From: Bufo bufo
Taxonomy: Eukaryota; Chordata; Amphibia; Anura; Bufonidae
Direction: 5' to 3'
NCBI RefSeq assembly: GCF_905171765.1
Contig: NC_053398.1
Location: 44,112,323-44,176,322 of the forward strand
DNA: 64,000 nt
Below, one piece after another: positions 31,460-41,712 of this stretch (position 1 is the stretch's first letter; the number at the start of each line of letters is the position of its first letter). Both the position numbers and the translations under genes were made by a program. The notes under the pieces are model-generated. The model saw nothing but the letters and a program-made list of their open reading frames with translations, had not been told where the DNA came from and did no database searches.

Positions 31460-32520
31460 ACACTACACCCCCCCCTGTCACTTATTAACCCCTTATTAGC
31501 CCCTGATCACCCCTGATCACCCCATATAGACTCCCTGATCACCCCCCTGTCATTGATCACCCCCCTGTCATTGATCAACCCCCTGTAAAGCTCCATTCAG
31601 ACGTCCGCATGATTTTTACGGATCCACTGATAGATGGATCGGATCCGCAAAACGCATCCGGACGTCTGAATGAAGCCTTACAGGGGCGTGATCAATGACT
31701 GTGGTGATCACCCCATATAGACTCCCTGATCACCCCCTGTCATTGATTACCCCCCTGTCATTGATTACCCCCCTGTAAAGCTCCATTCAGATGTCCGCAT
31801 GATTTTTACGGATGCACTGATAGATGGATCGGATCCGCAAAACGCATCCGGACGTCTGAATGAAGCCTTACAGGGGCATGATCAATGACCGTGGTGATCA
31901 CCCCATATAGACTCCCTGATCACCCCCCTGTAAAGCTCCATTCAGATGTCCGCATGATTTTTACGGATGCACTGATAGATGGATCCGATCCGCAAAACGC
32001 ATCCGGACGTCTGAATGAAGCCTTACAGGGGCATGATCAATGACTGTGGTGATCACCCCCCTGTCATTGATTACCCCCCTGTAAAGCTCCATTCAGATGT
32101 CCGCATGATTTTTACGGATGCACTGATAGATGGATCCGATCCGCAAAACGCATCCGGACGTCTGAATGAAGCCTTACAGGGGCATGATCAATGACTGTGG
32201 TGATCACCCCATATAGACTCCCTGATCACCCCCCTGTAAAGCTCCATTCAGATGTCCGCATGATTTTTACGGATGCACTGATACATGGATCCGATCCGCA
32301 AAACGCATCCGGACGTCTGAATGAAGCTTTACAGGGGCATGATCAATGACTGTGGTGATCACCCCATATAGACTCCCTGATCACCCCCCTGTCATTGATC
32401 ACCCCCCCTGTCATTGATCACCCCCCCTGTCATTGATCAACCCCCTGTCATTGATCACCACCCCTGTCATTGATCACCCCCCTGTCATTGATCACCCCTC
32501 TGTAAGGCTCCATTCAGACA
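31460..32520. repeat. tandem array in TTAA-2 with five copies of a captured foldback unit
   Basis: The foldback GTAAAGCTCCATTCAGA..TCTGAATGAAGCCTTAC (about 97 bp) recurs starting near 31585, 31775, 31929, 32080 and 32234. The copies are separated by CACCCC/TGATCA-rich short repeats (CCCCTGTCATTGATCA). Periods are 190, 154, 151 and 154 bp. The foldback resembles the GGGTCCATT element at 48449-48700. Confidence 0.85.
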
Positions 32521-35180
32521 TTTTTTTGGCCCAAGTTAGCGGAATTTATTTATTTTTTTCTTACAAAGTCTCATATTCCACTAACTTGTGTCAAAAAATA
32601 AAATCTCACATGAACTCACCATACCCCTCACGGAATCCAAATGCGTAAAATTTTTTAGACATTTATATTCCAGACTTCTTCTCACGCTTTAGGGCCCCTA
32701 GAATGCCAGGGCAGTATAAATACCCCACATGTGACCCCATTTCGGAAAGAAGACACCCCCAGGTATTCCGTGAGGGGCATATTGAGTCCATGAAAGATTG
32801 AAATTTTTGTCCCAAGTTAGCGGAACGGGAGACTTTGTGAGAAAAAAATTAAAAATATCAATTTCCGCTAACTTGTGCCAAAAAAAAAAAATTTCTATGA
32901 ACTCGCCATGCCCCTCATTGAATACCTTGGGGTGTCTTATTTCCAAAATGGGGTCACATGTGGGGTATTTATACTGCCCTGGCATTCTAGGGGCCCCAAA
33001 GCGTGAGAAGAAGTCTGGTATCCAAATGTCTAAAAATGCCCTCCTAAAAGGAATTTGGGCACCTTTGCGCATCTAGGCTGCAAAAAAGTGTCACACATCT
33101 GGTATCGCCGTACTCAGGAGAAGTTGGGGAATGTGTTTTGGGGTGTCATTTTACATATACCCATGCTGGGTGAGAGAAATATCTTGGTCAAATGCCAACT
33201 TTGTATAAAAAAATGGGAAAAGTTGTCTTTTGCCAAGATATTTCTCTCACCCAGCAAGGGTATATGTAAAATGACACCCCAAAACACATTCCCCAACTTC
33301 TCCTGAATACGGCGATACCACATGTGTGACACTTTTTTGCAGCCTAGGTGGGCAAAGGGGCCCATATTCCAAAGAGCACCTTTAGGATTTCACAGGTCAT
33401 TTACCTACTTACCACACATTAGGGCCCCTGGAAAATGCCAGGGCAGTATAACTACCCCACAAGTGACCCCATTTTGGAAAGAAGACACCCCAAGGTATTC
33501 CGTGAGGGGCATGGCGAGTTCCTAGAATTTTTTTATTTTTTGTCACAAGTTAGTGGAAAATTATGATTTTTTTTTTTTTCATACCAAGTCTCATATTCCA
33601 CTAACTTGTGACAAAAAATAAAAACTTCCATGAACTCACTATGCCCATCAGCGAATACCTTGGGGTCTCTTCTTTCCAAAATGGGGTCACTTGTGGGGTA
33701 GTTATACTGCCCTGGCATTCTAGGGGCCCAAATGTGTGGTAAGGAGTTTGAAATCAAATTCTGTAAAAAATGACCTGTGAAATCCGAAAGGTGCTCTTTG
33801 GAATATGGGCCCCTTTGCCCACCTAGGCTGCAAAAAAGTGTCACACATCTGGTATTTCCGTACTCAGGAGAAGTTGGGGAATGTGTTTTGGGGTGTCATT
33901 TTACATATACCCATGCTGGGTGAGAGAATTATCTTGGCAAAAGACAACTTTTCCCATTTTTTTATACAAAGTTGGCATTTGACCAAGATATTTATCTCAC
34001 CCAGCATGGGTATATGTAAAATGACACCCCAAAACACATTCCCCACCTTCTCCTGAGTACGGCAATACCAGATGTGTGACACTTTTTTGAAGCCTAGGTG
34101 GGCAAAGGGGCCCATATTCCAAAGAGCACCTTTCGGATTTCACAGGTCATTTTTTACAGAATTTGATTTCAAACTCCTTACCACACATTTGGGCCCCTAG
34201 AATGCCAGGGCAGTATAACTACCCCACAAGTGACCCCATTTTGGAAAGAAGAGACCCCAAGGTATTCGCTGATGGGCATAGTGAGTTCATGGAAGTTTTT
34301 ATTTTTTGTCACAAGTTAGTGGAATATGAGACTTTGTATGAAAAAAAAAAAAAAATCATCATTTTCCACTAACTTGTGACAAAAAATAAAAAATTCTAGG
34401 AACTTGCCATACCCCTCACGGAATACCTTGGGGTGTCTTCTTTCCAAAATGGGGTCACTTGTGGGGTAGTTATACTGCCCTGGCATTCTAGGGGCCCAAA
34501 TGTGTGGTAAGGAGTTTGAAATCAAATTCTGTAAAAAATGACCTGTGAAATCCGAAAGGTGCTCTTTGGAATATGGGCCCCTTTGCCCACCTAGGCTGCA
34601 AAAAAGTGTCACACATCTGGTATCTCCGTACTCAGGAGAAGGTGGGGAATGTGTTTTGGGGTGTGATTTTACATATACCCATGCTGGGTGAGAGAAATAT
34701 CTTGGCAAAAGACAACTTTTCCCATTTTTTTATACAAAGTTGGCATTTGACCAAGATATTTATCTCACCCAGCATGGGTATATGTAAAAAGACACCCCAA
34801 AACACATTCCCCACCTTCTCCTGAGTACGGAGATACCAGATGTGTGACACTTTTTTGCAGCCTAGGTGGGCAAAGAGGCCCATATTCCAAAGAGCACCTT
34901 TCGGATTTCACAGGTCATTTTTTACAGAATTTGATTTCAAACTCCTTACCACACATTTGGGCCCCTAGAATGCCAGGGCAGTATAACTACCCCACAAGTG
35001 ACCCCATTTTGGAAAGAAGACACCCCAAGGTATTTCGTGATGGGCATAGTGAGTTCATAGAAGTTTTTATTTTTTGTCACAAGTTAGTGGAATATGAGAC
35101 TTTGTAAGAAAAAAAAAATAATAAATCATCATTTTCCGCTAACTTGTGACAAAAAATAAAAAGTTCTATGAACTCACTAT
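32520..35180. repeat. array of alternating inverted repeats in TTAA-2
   Basis: Two kinds of hairpin axis alternate. One lies in the AT-rich loop next to CAAGTTAGTGGAA / TTCCACTAACTTG (near 32550, 32845, 33570, 34345, 35120). The other is next to GAGAAATATCTTGG / CCAAGATATTTCTC (near 33211, 33961, 34724). Arms of roughly 330-350 bp with CCCCATTTTGGAAAGAAGA and TGGCATTCTAGGGGCCC connect them. The apparent ORFs with KKVSHIWYR or MPGQYNYPTSDP on both strands are translations of these arms. Confidence 0.85.
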
Positions 35181-36134
35181 GCCCATCAGCGAATACCTTA
35201 GGGTGTGTACTTTCCGAAATGGGGTCATTTGTGGGGTGTTTGTACTGTCTGGCCATTGTAGAACCTCAGGAAACATGACAGGTGCTCAGAAAGTCAGAGC
35301 TGCTTCAAAAAGCGGAAATTCACATTTTTGTACCATAGTTTGTAAACGCTATAACTTTTACCCAAACCATTTTTTTTTTTTACCCAAACATTTTTTTTTT
35401 ATCAAAGACATGTAGAACTATAAATTTAGAGCAAAATTTCTATATGGATCTCGTTTTTTTTGCAAAATTTTACAACTGAAAGTGAAAAATGTCATTTTTT
35501 TGCAAAAAAAATCGTTAAATTTCGATTAATAACAAAAAAAGTAAAAATGTCAGCAGCAATGAAATACCACCAAATGAAAGCTCTATTAGTGAGAAGAAAA
35601 GGAGGTAAAATTCATTTGGGTGGTAAGCTGCATGACCGAGCAATAAACGGTGAAAGTAGTGTAGGTCAGAAGTGTAAAAAGTGGCCTGGTCTTTCAGGGT
35701 GTTTAAGCACTGGGGGCTGAAGTGGTTAATGACAGCAATGAAATGCAGTGGAAAGTTTTTTTGGGGATTAAGTTAATTTTCATGGCAAAGAAGGACTATG
35801 CAATTCATCTGATCACTCTTTATAACATTCTGGAGTATATGCAAATTGCTATTATAAAAACTTAAGCTGCAACTTTTCCAATTTCCAATATTTATGTAAT
35901 TCTCAAAACTTTTGGCCACGACTGTACATAAAGTCCATACTTTTAGCTTTTATTTGAGGGTATCCACATTAAAATTGGATGAAGGGTTTAGGAGTTTCAG
36001 CTCCTTTACAGGTGACTCAAAGGCTGTTTTGTGGGCAATTCTTTCATTATTGCATTCTCAATTAAGCACATAAAAGGTCTGGAGTTGATTTGAGGTGTGT
36101 GCTTGCATTTTGAAGATTATGCTGAGAAGTAAAC

Positions 36135-36918
36135 ATGCGGTCAAAGGAGCTCTTCATGCAGGTGAAACAAGCCATCCTTCATCTGCGAAAACAGAAAAAA
36201 TTCATCCGAGAAATTGCTACACTATTAGGAGTGGCAAAATCTACAGTTTGGTACATCCTGAGAAAGAAAAAAAGCACTGGTGACCTCAACAATGCAAAAA
36301 GACCTGGACGCCCACAGAAGACAACAGTGGATGATGATTGCAGAATAATTGCCATGGTGAAGGGAAACCCCTTCACAACAGCCAACTATGTGAACAGCAC
36401 TCTCCAGGATATAGGCGTATTAATATCCAAATCTAGCATAAAGAGAAGACTGCATGAAAGTAAATACAGAGGAGGCAGTGTGATGGCTTGGGCATGCATG
36501 GTTGCCAGTGGCACTGGGTCCCTAGTGTTTATTGATGATGTGACACAGGACAGAAACAGCCGGATGAATTCTGGGGTTTTCAGAGACCTACTGTGTGCTC
36601 AATTTCAGCCAAATACAGCCATACTGATTGGTCGGCGCTTCATAATACAGATGGACAATGACCCAAAACATAAAGCCAAAGCCAAGAAGTGGAATATTCT
36701 TGAATGGCCAAGTCATTCACCTGATCTGAACCCAATAGAGCATTTCACTTGTTAAAGACTAAACTTCAGATAGAAAGGCCACAAACAAACATCAACTGAA
36801 AACTGCTGCAGTAAAGGCCGGCAAAGCATTAAAAAGGAGGAAACAGCGTCTGGTGATGTCCATGAGTTCTAGACTTCAGGCAGTCATTGCCAACAAAGGG
36901 TTTTCAACCAAGTATTAG
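36135..36918 (+). pseudogene. Tc1-6 transposase remnant with internal deletions
   Basis: ATG 36135 begins MRSKELFMQVKQAILHLRKQ with the helix-turn-helix IREIATLLGVAKSTVWYIL and the hook GRPQK. After KRRLHESKYRG about 70 codons including the first catalytic Asp are deleted, and the text resumes at GGSVMAWACM. The second Asp (MDNDPKHKAKA) is followed by a small deletion, then PDLNPIEH with the Glu. The frame breaks at 36755, and the C-terminal text (RLQAVIANKGFSTKY) is readable in other frames up to 36918. No function possible. Related to Tc1-2 but distinct in sequence. Confidence 0.85.
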
Positions 36919-36930
36919 AAATTAACATTG

Positions 36931-37586
36931 TAGGGTGCAAGAGGATGGGTGACAAACAAACGTAATTGTTTTGCCAGTAACTCTTTGCTGTAATGGATGC
37001 GGTAAACAAATTTAAACTGTAACAGGTTAGATATAACTTGTGTATACGTATAGAACAATCTTTATGTCGCCATTAGCAGCAATTAGGATAATATAATGCT
37101 TGAATTGTCTTGGCAACTGAGCAATTACTCTTCAGTGAGCTGAGAACAGCTTCAGAGCAATATTGTGCCAGGAGCTTGTCTGGGGATGTCTGTCCTAGAG
37201 ATGTGACTTGCCTCTGTATTGCACCCATGAGGCTGTAATTTCTTCTCTCGTGGCACTGAATCTCCACTCTGCCTGTTCTGATATCTGGGCTCTGGCTGTT
37301 ACAGAGCTATACACCTGGTGTCTGCACACATGTGCACCCACTGGAGCGGTATTCTACTCCCACTTCCTGTTCAGGCTGAATCTCCATTTTTGGCTGTCCT
37401 GACCAAGGATTTGTACCCTCTACTGGAGTTAGGATATGGCCACACCAAGTTTTTTGGACGAGGTTTTGAGGTAGATTTGCCTGCAGCATTTTCTGCCAAA
37501 GCCAGAATGTATAAGTCCTTCCTTTATATATAGATTCCTTTGTCTGCCTCAAAACCTCATCCACAAAACTCTGTATGGCAGTACCC
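36931..37586. other. no gene seen
   Basis: ORFs of fewer than 100 codons on both strands, none with a recognisable domain. No repeat relationship to other parts of the window was noticed. Confidence 0.35.
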
Positions 37587-37589
37587 TTA

Positions 37590-38387
37590 GGGCCAGTTTG
37601 CACGACTGATTTTAAAAAACACGCTTAAAAAATCAGCGTGGAATCAGCGTGTTTTCTTTTCAGCATGTTTTTTATGCGGTTTTTGACGCAGTTTTGATGT
37701 TTGTTTGTTTTTTAACCAATGGGTGTTCATTTCACTGCAAAACTGAATTTTCCGCTTGAGGTTTTTGATACGGATTTGCGCCAAGAAATGCACAGAAAAC
37801 GCACACAAAAAAAACATGGACTTACAGGGAGTGGTTTCTTCTGCTTCCTAGTCATTTCAACGGGAGATTCAGCTGTGCTGAAGATGCTTCAACAGCTGGG
37901 ATTCTGCCCCAAGATAGGCTATGCTGCTTCTTTTTTACACGTGTAAAAAAAACGAATAAAAACAAGCACTGCCTCACATTGAAATAAATGGGAGGCTGTT
38001 TTAGGGCGTTTTTGGAGCTGATTTTGAGGCAGAAATGCTCCAAAATCAACACTAGTGATGAGCGAAGTGAGCTTTGGATCCTAGATCTGAAGTTGCTTCG
38101 CTCAAAACTTCGGTTTAATGCTGTACAGAGATCCATCTCCGTAAAATGTACGGCCTCCGACAAGGTCGCGAGGCCATACATTTTACGGAAAAACTTTGGT
38201 ATTTGATTTTTAAACTGAAAAACCTTTTTAAAGCTTGGATTCGAACTCTGCATTGGTTCCAACTGGTACCTCGGATCTCCGTACAGCATTAAACCGAAGT
38301 TCTGAGCGAAGCGACTTCGGATCTTGCATCCGAAGCTCGCTTCGCTCATCAGTAATCAACAGCGAAAAACTCAGTGTGAACTGGCCC
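37590..38387. mobile_element. foldback element with TTA target duplication
   Basis: Ends GGGCCAGTTTGCAC and GTGTGAACTGGCCC with direct TTA at 37587-37589 and 38388-38390. A 3-bp TWA duplication is typical of PIF/Harbinger. It hosts the hAT-like MITE at 38052-38353. Confidence 0.65.
38052..38353. mobile_element. 302-bp hAT-like MITE nested in the foldback element
   Basis: Ends CTAGTGATGAGCGAAG and CTTCGCTCATCAGT, flanked by the exact 8-bp repeat AATCAACA at 38044-38051 and 38354-38361. Internal arms pair (GTACAGAGATCC / GGATCTCCGTAC; AATGTACGGCCTC / GAGGCCATACATT). The 8-bp duplication points to hAT transposase. Confidence 0.8.
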
Positions 38388-38390
38388 TTA

Positions 38391-39518
38391 GCAAGCAGCG
38401 TTTCCGTGTTTTACAAGCCAATCAACATTCAGCCTCCGAAAAAAGCCAAGTGGAGCAGTTTATCGCCTCTGCTGCTTTGTGTTACTGATTTGACACAGGT
38501 CTCAAATGTCGGAGCCCCACAGATCCGACATGCTGTACTCAGTCTTTATGAGCAGCCCCTACTTGATCGTTATTTTTGTGTATTTGGAGACAGTTTGGGT
38601 GCCAATCTTTCCAGCTGTAGGATATTTACTCAGTATATCCAATGAGCAGTGTATATATCGAGTGATTGGGCAACTATTCATCTCTGTTGTATTGGGTTTG
38701 TATTACACTCTTTGTCTCCTTTTACGTAATTGATTCCATGTAGATAGAAAACAATGAGCGCAATTCTCACCGTATCCAGCATGGGATCTGAAGTTACGGA
38801 GGCAGAAGCCACTTGTAGCACTAGTAAATAAATAGAATATGTTTTATTCTGCCAGGTAATAGACATTTCAGGCAAATAATTGTGTATAGATAATGGAAGC
38901 CAGCGCCGTTTATCCGGTAGAAGTCTTCTTCGCACACATTATAACGAAACTGTCACAAACCCTCATTTCCAGAATGCGTGAAGCTAGCAGAGATTTCTGG
39001 AGGTTCGTTTTGTCAACTAGCAGGGGGCAACAGGCGCATTTATTTCTTTTTGTTGATCCCTTCCATGAAGGAGATGATACTTTTCATGTTTTGCTGTGGA
39101 AAAATCATATTTGGTTGTTTTTGAGTATTGTAAAGAGCCGGGCAGATCCAAAGGCCAAGTAAGTAGCTGACGACTCCTAAATTTTACAGAAATGTCAGCG
39201 TTTTAAACCATTTATCTTGATTTCTTAAAGGGAATAATTGTCCTGGATGTGATAGTCACAGGTCACATCACTGCATAAATGAGCTGCCCACAGGAATAAT
39301 GGAGGAGATTTCTTACATTTATTGCGCAGGTTCCTTCACCAGTGCAGCATAAGGTCTATTCATTCATTAGGAGGACACGCGTCTGGTTGATGAATATGAC
39401 GTGGAATTCAAACTACGGCAGGCGATTAAAACTTGTTCGAAGAGTCGCAAGAAGCTAGTCTCTGAAGGCCTGCCAACTTTTCCTCACGCCTTTTTGCAAA
39501 CATATTGCCAACTATAAT
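38391..39518. other. no gene seen
   Basis: A 90-codon plus-strand ORF (38893-39162) has no domain and ends just past a GTAAGT sequence near 39161, but there is no convincing acceptor upstream. No clear repeat structure. Confidence 0.35.
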
Positions 39519-39794
39519 GGCTCATGCGCACGACCACGCCGTGTTTTGCGGTCCGCAAATTGCAGATCCACAAAACACGGATACCGCCCATTATGTAAAT
39601 GCTTATTGTCCACAAAATGGACAAGAATAGGACTTTTTTTTTTTTTTTTTTGTGAGTGGCGACGTAACGGTGCAACCGATGCGAACAGTCCACATCTTTT
39701 GCGGCCCTGTTGAAGAGAAATGAATCTGTCCGCACCCGAGCTGCAAGAAATGCGGCTTGGATGCGGACCCAAACAACGGTCGTGTGCATGAGCC
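39519..39794. mobile_element. foldback MITE, CATGCACACGACC family
   Basis: Ends GGCTCATGCGCACGACC and GGTCGTGTGCATGAGCC with the inverted pairs GTGTTTTGCGGTCCGC and ATGCGGACC inside. A T-run at 39632-39650 lies in the interior. Confidence 0.7.
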
Positions 39795-41012
39795 CTAAAG
39801 CAGTGGCTTTAGGAATATGGCTTAAATGGAGTGTTAAAGTTGCCCCAGTATTCTAAAGGCCACTATACACTGCTCAGATGATTGTCGGGAAGAAAAAAGC
39901 GTTCCTTCTTTGCAGCAGTCTCCTCCATAGTATGGGGAGGAGCGGTCGCTAATGCGATCTCTCATCCCAATACAGAATCATTGTTTACTGGCAGCAGAGT
40001 TTTGTTTAGACGGCATGATCTGCTGCCGGCAAACTTTAGGTGATCTTATTACCCGATGAATGAGCATTTCCTCGGGTAAGCAGCGGCAGATTATTGCTAA
40101 CGAGCGTTCCTAATAAAGGGACATTAAGAGCCCATTTACACAGGCTTATTTATAATCTGTCCATAACCAGTGCGATCGACAATATGGCAACTGATAGTCT
40201 CATGTATACGTCTGTTTATATGGAGCAATTGAGCAGTGAGTATGTGTGGATGAATGAATGATCATGTGATCTTTCTTCTCCATGCAGTTTGCATTATGGT
40301 CGGCAGCGCATCCCTGTTTACCTGAAGGGATGCGCTGCAGACAAACAGTGGTTTTTATGTCCGTATAGAGGATGCAATCTTTGACGAGCGAGCATTCTCG
40401 TTTGTCGCTTGATCAGTGCCCATGTTTACACGGGACAAGTATCATTCAGGCAATCATTGGTCCATGCGAATGGACCATTAGCTAATGGTCTACAAACTGT
40501 GGCTTCCCAATTCCCAACTTGCTTTGAGGGTCACATACTGTGTCTGCATGCCAGGTGTCGAAGCACTAGTGATTTTAAAGCGGTTGTTCAATGAAAACTG
40601 GGGGTGGGAGTCGTGGTCATGACCCTTTCAAGAAGTGGCTGTGGGCAGTTTTGAGCTGTCCACGTATTACACTGATGGACATTAATCTTCTGCAGGGGAA
40701 ATGTCTGGGGGTGCCGGCTTCCCCCACCAAAATCAGCTCTTTCTGGCGTTGTTGGGAGTTGGACTTAGTCGTTTTGGTGCTTGGTAGCCGTACCGTTAGA
40801 AACTGCAAATCAGAAGATCACCTTGGTGGAGTCAATGAACTTTGATCTTTTTCATACGCATGTTCAAATCCATATTCATGTCCCTGAGGTGTGATGTTGT
40901 AGGAGTTGGTGCTGATTTGACCTAAAAGGATTATCCAGGAAAAGATATTTTTGACTTGTCTTCAGGATATGTTGTCGGTATCAGATCTGCTATTGTCTCC
41001 ACACTCAACTGA
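39795..41012. other. no gene; foldback fragments
   Basis: 39858-40080 and 40125-40450 carry degenerate starts such as AAAGGCCACTATACAC and AGAGCCCATTTACACAGGC, i.e. worn foldback elements. About 40930-40975 (GGATTATCCAGGAAAAG) is a fragment of the GGGGTTATCC family. Confidence 0.35.
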
Positions 41013-41442
41013 ATAATAGCTAAACATGAAGGAAGGTTTGTGAGACGCACAGGACTGAGGAAAAATAAGGAGGAGGTGCTGCCAGTAAAGAGGATCCGCC
41101 CTTCCTCTAAAAGTGTATAAATAATGATAAAAAAGTATACTGGGCACACTCACTTATGCAGAATCATACATTTTATTAATACTAGACATATAAAATAAAA
41201 TACAATCAATTACTCTAAGAACGCATATAAAATACAATCAGTTAGTATATGAGCACATTAGCACAATAAAACCATAATGGTTTTATTGTGCTAATGTGCT
41301 CATATACTAACTGATTGTATTTTATATGCGTTCTTAGAGTAATTGATTGTATTTTATTTTATATGTCTAGTATTAATAAAATGTATGATTCTGCATAAGT
41401 GAGTGTGCCCAGTATACTTTTTTATCATAATAGCTAAACATG
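41013..41442. mobile_element. insertion with 16-bp target duplication and perfect palindrome
   Basis: ATAATAGCTAAACATG is present at 41013-41028 and again at 41427-41442. Between them is a 95-bp segment (41029-41123) followed by a perfect palindrome. A 16-bp duplication suggests target-primed retrotransposition. The palindrome end AAAAAGTATACTGGGCACAC is reminiscent of Penelope pseudo-LTR ends, which is a guess. Confidence 0.75.
41124..41428. repeat. 305-bp perfect palindrome, 152-bp arms, 1-bp spacer
   Basis: Arm 41124-41275 equals the reverse complement of 41277-41428 with no mismatch; the centre is a single A at 41276. The composition is AT-rich. Such DNA extrudes cruciforms and is normally unstable. 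Lack of mismatches implies a very young event, gene-conversion-like correction, or an artefact. Confidence 0.95.
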
Positions 41443-41619
41443 GTGTATGTTCCGGTGGTGCCCATTACTCCCTTTCACAGACAGTTTTAATAAATGTAAA
41501 CCCACCCATTACACAGCTCACCATTTTTGGGGACCTAACATGTCCATTAATAATAGTGGTTCGATGCTCTTATATATTTGCTTTGATTGTATGTTATACA
41601 GCTGTTTTCCTTGTTGCAG

Positions 41620-41712
41620 GGAGCTGGTTCACATTTTGACACACATCGGGCAAGCACTTCACCAAGCCAAGCTTCAGTTCATTCTGGTTATCCCTCCTGC
41701 AGTAGCACCAGG
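41620..41712 (+). CDS. CHID1: internal exon of CHID1 (chitinase domain-containing protein 1)
   Basis: CHID1 is a secreted/lysosomal chitinase-like protein of the GH18 fold that binds saccharides and stabilin-1 and lacks the catalytic glutamate motif. The exon follows a pyrimidine-rich acceptor (CTGTTTTCCTTGTTGCAG) and is followed by the donor GTAAGTGA. It is 93 bp long: one base, 30 codons and two bases, so both introns are in phase 2 and the exon is symmetrical. The only frame without a stop that also fits a protein reads ELVHILTHIGQALHQAK then LQFILVIPPAVAPG. As I recall it, the human protein has LIHMLTHLAEALHQARLL followed by LVIPPAITPG at about residues 204-234 of 393, i.e. one helix and the next beta-strand of the TIM barrel. 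No other exon of the gene was found in the window. Confidence 0.87.

Larger units (their letters stand above)
31106..35725. mobile_element. TTAA-2, 4.6-kb repeat-built TTAA element inside Tc1-5
   Basis: TTAA at 31102-31105 and 35726-35729. Ends CCACCTCCGGACC and the complement of CCACTTCAGCCCCC. In Tc1-1 the same site reads GGTCCTTTAATGACAGC uninterrupted, which proves the insertion point and the TTAA duplication. The element contains no domain-bearing ORF. It is built from a hairpin chain (31106-31415), a tandem array (31460-32520) and alternating inverted repeats (32520-35180). Mobilisation by a piggyBac-type enzyme is inferred. Confidence 0.88.
29739..35924 (-). mobile_element. Tc1-5, Tc1/mariner element (DD35E type) carrying TTAA-2
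   Basis: Same family as Tc1-1: ends CAGTCGTGGCCAAAAGTTTT with TA at 29737-29738 and 35925-35926. Without the 4.62-kb insert and one TTAA it is about 1.56 kb. It lies within the left noncoding part of Tc1-6. Confidence 0.92.
20128..36930 (+). mobile_element. Tc1-6, outermost Tc1 element of the nest
   Basis: The left end is CAGTTAGGTCCATATA at 20128, next to TA 20126-20127. It is cut after 18 bp by Tc1-2 and continues at 29662 with TATTTGGACACTGACACAA. Joining the flanks with a single TA restores a Tc1 terminus with one mismatch to CAGTTAGGTCCATAAATATTTGGAC, the form I recall for this family. After the insertion of Tc1-5 the element resumes at 35925 and runs into a plus-strand transposase remnant. 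No right inverted repeat is visible, so it ends by truncation near 36930. Confidence 0.8.

Noticed and set aside
33055..35107. Recurring 83-aa ORFs with KKVSHIWYRRTQEK and 100-aa ORFs with MPGQYNYPTSDP on both strands
   Set aside because: They are the arms of the inverted-repeat array in TTAA-2. The same peptide appears on both strands because the DNA is palindromic.
39090..39175. Possible exon ending at a GTAAGT near 39161
   Set aside because: No pyrimidine-rich acceptor at a fitting distance and no similarity to CHID1 in any frame.
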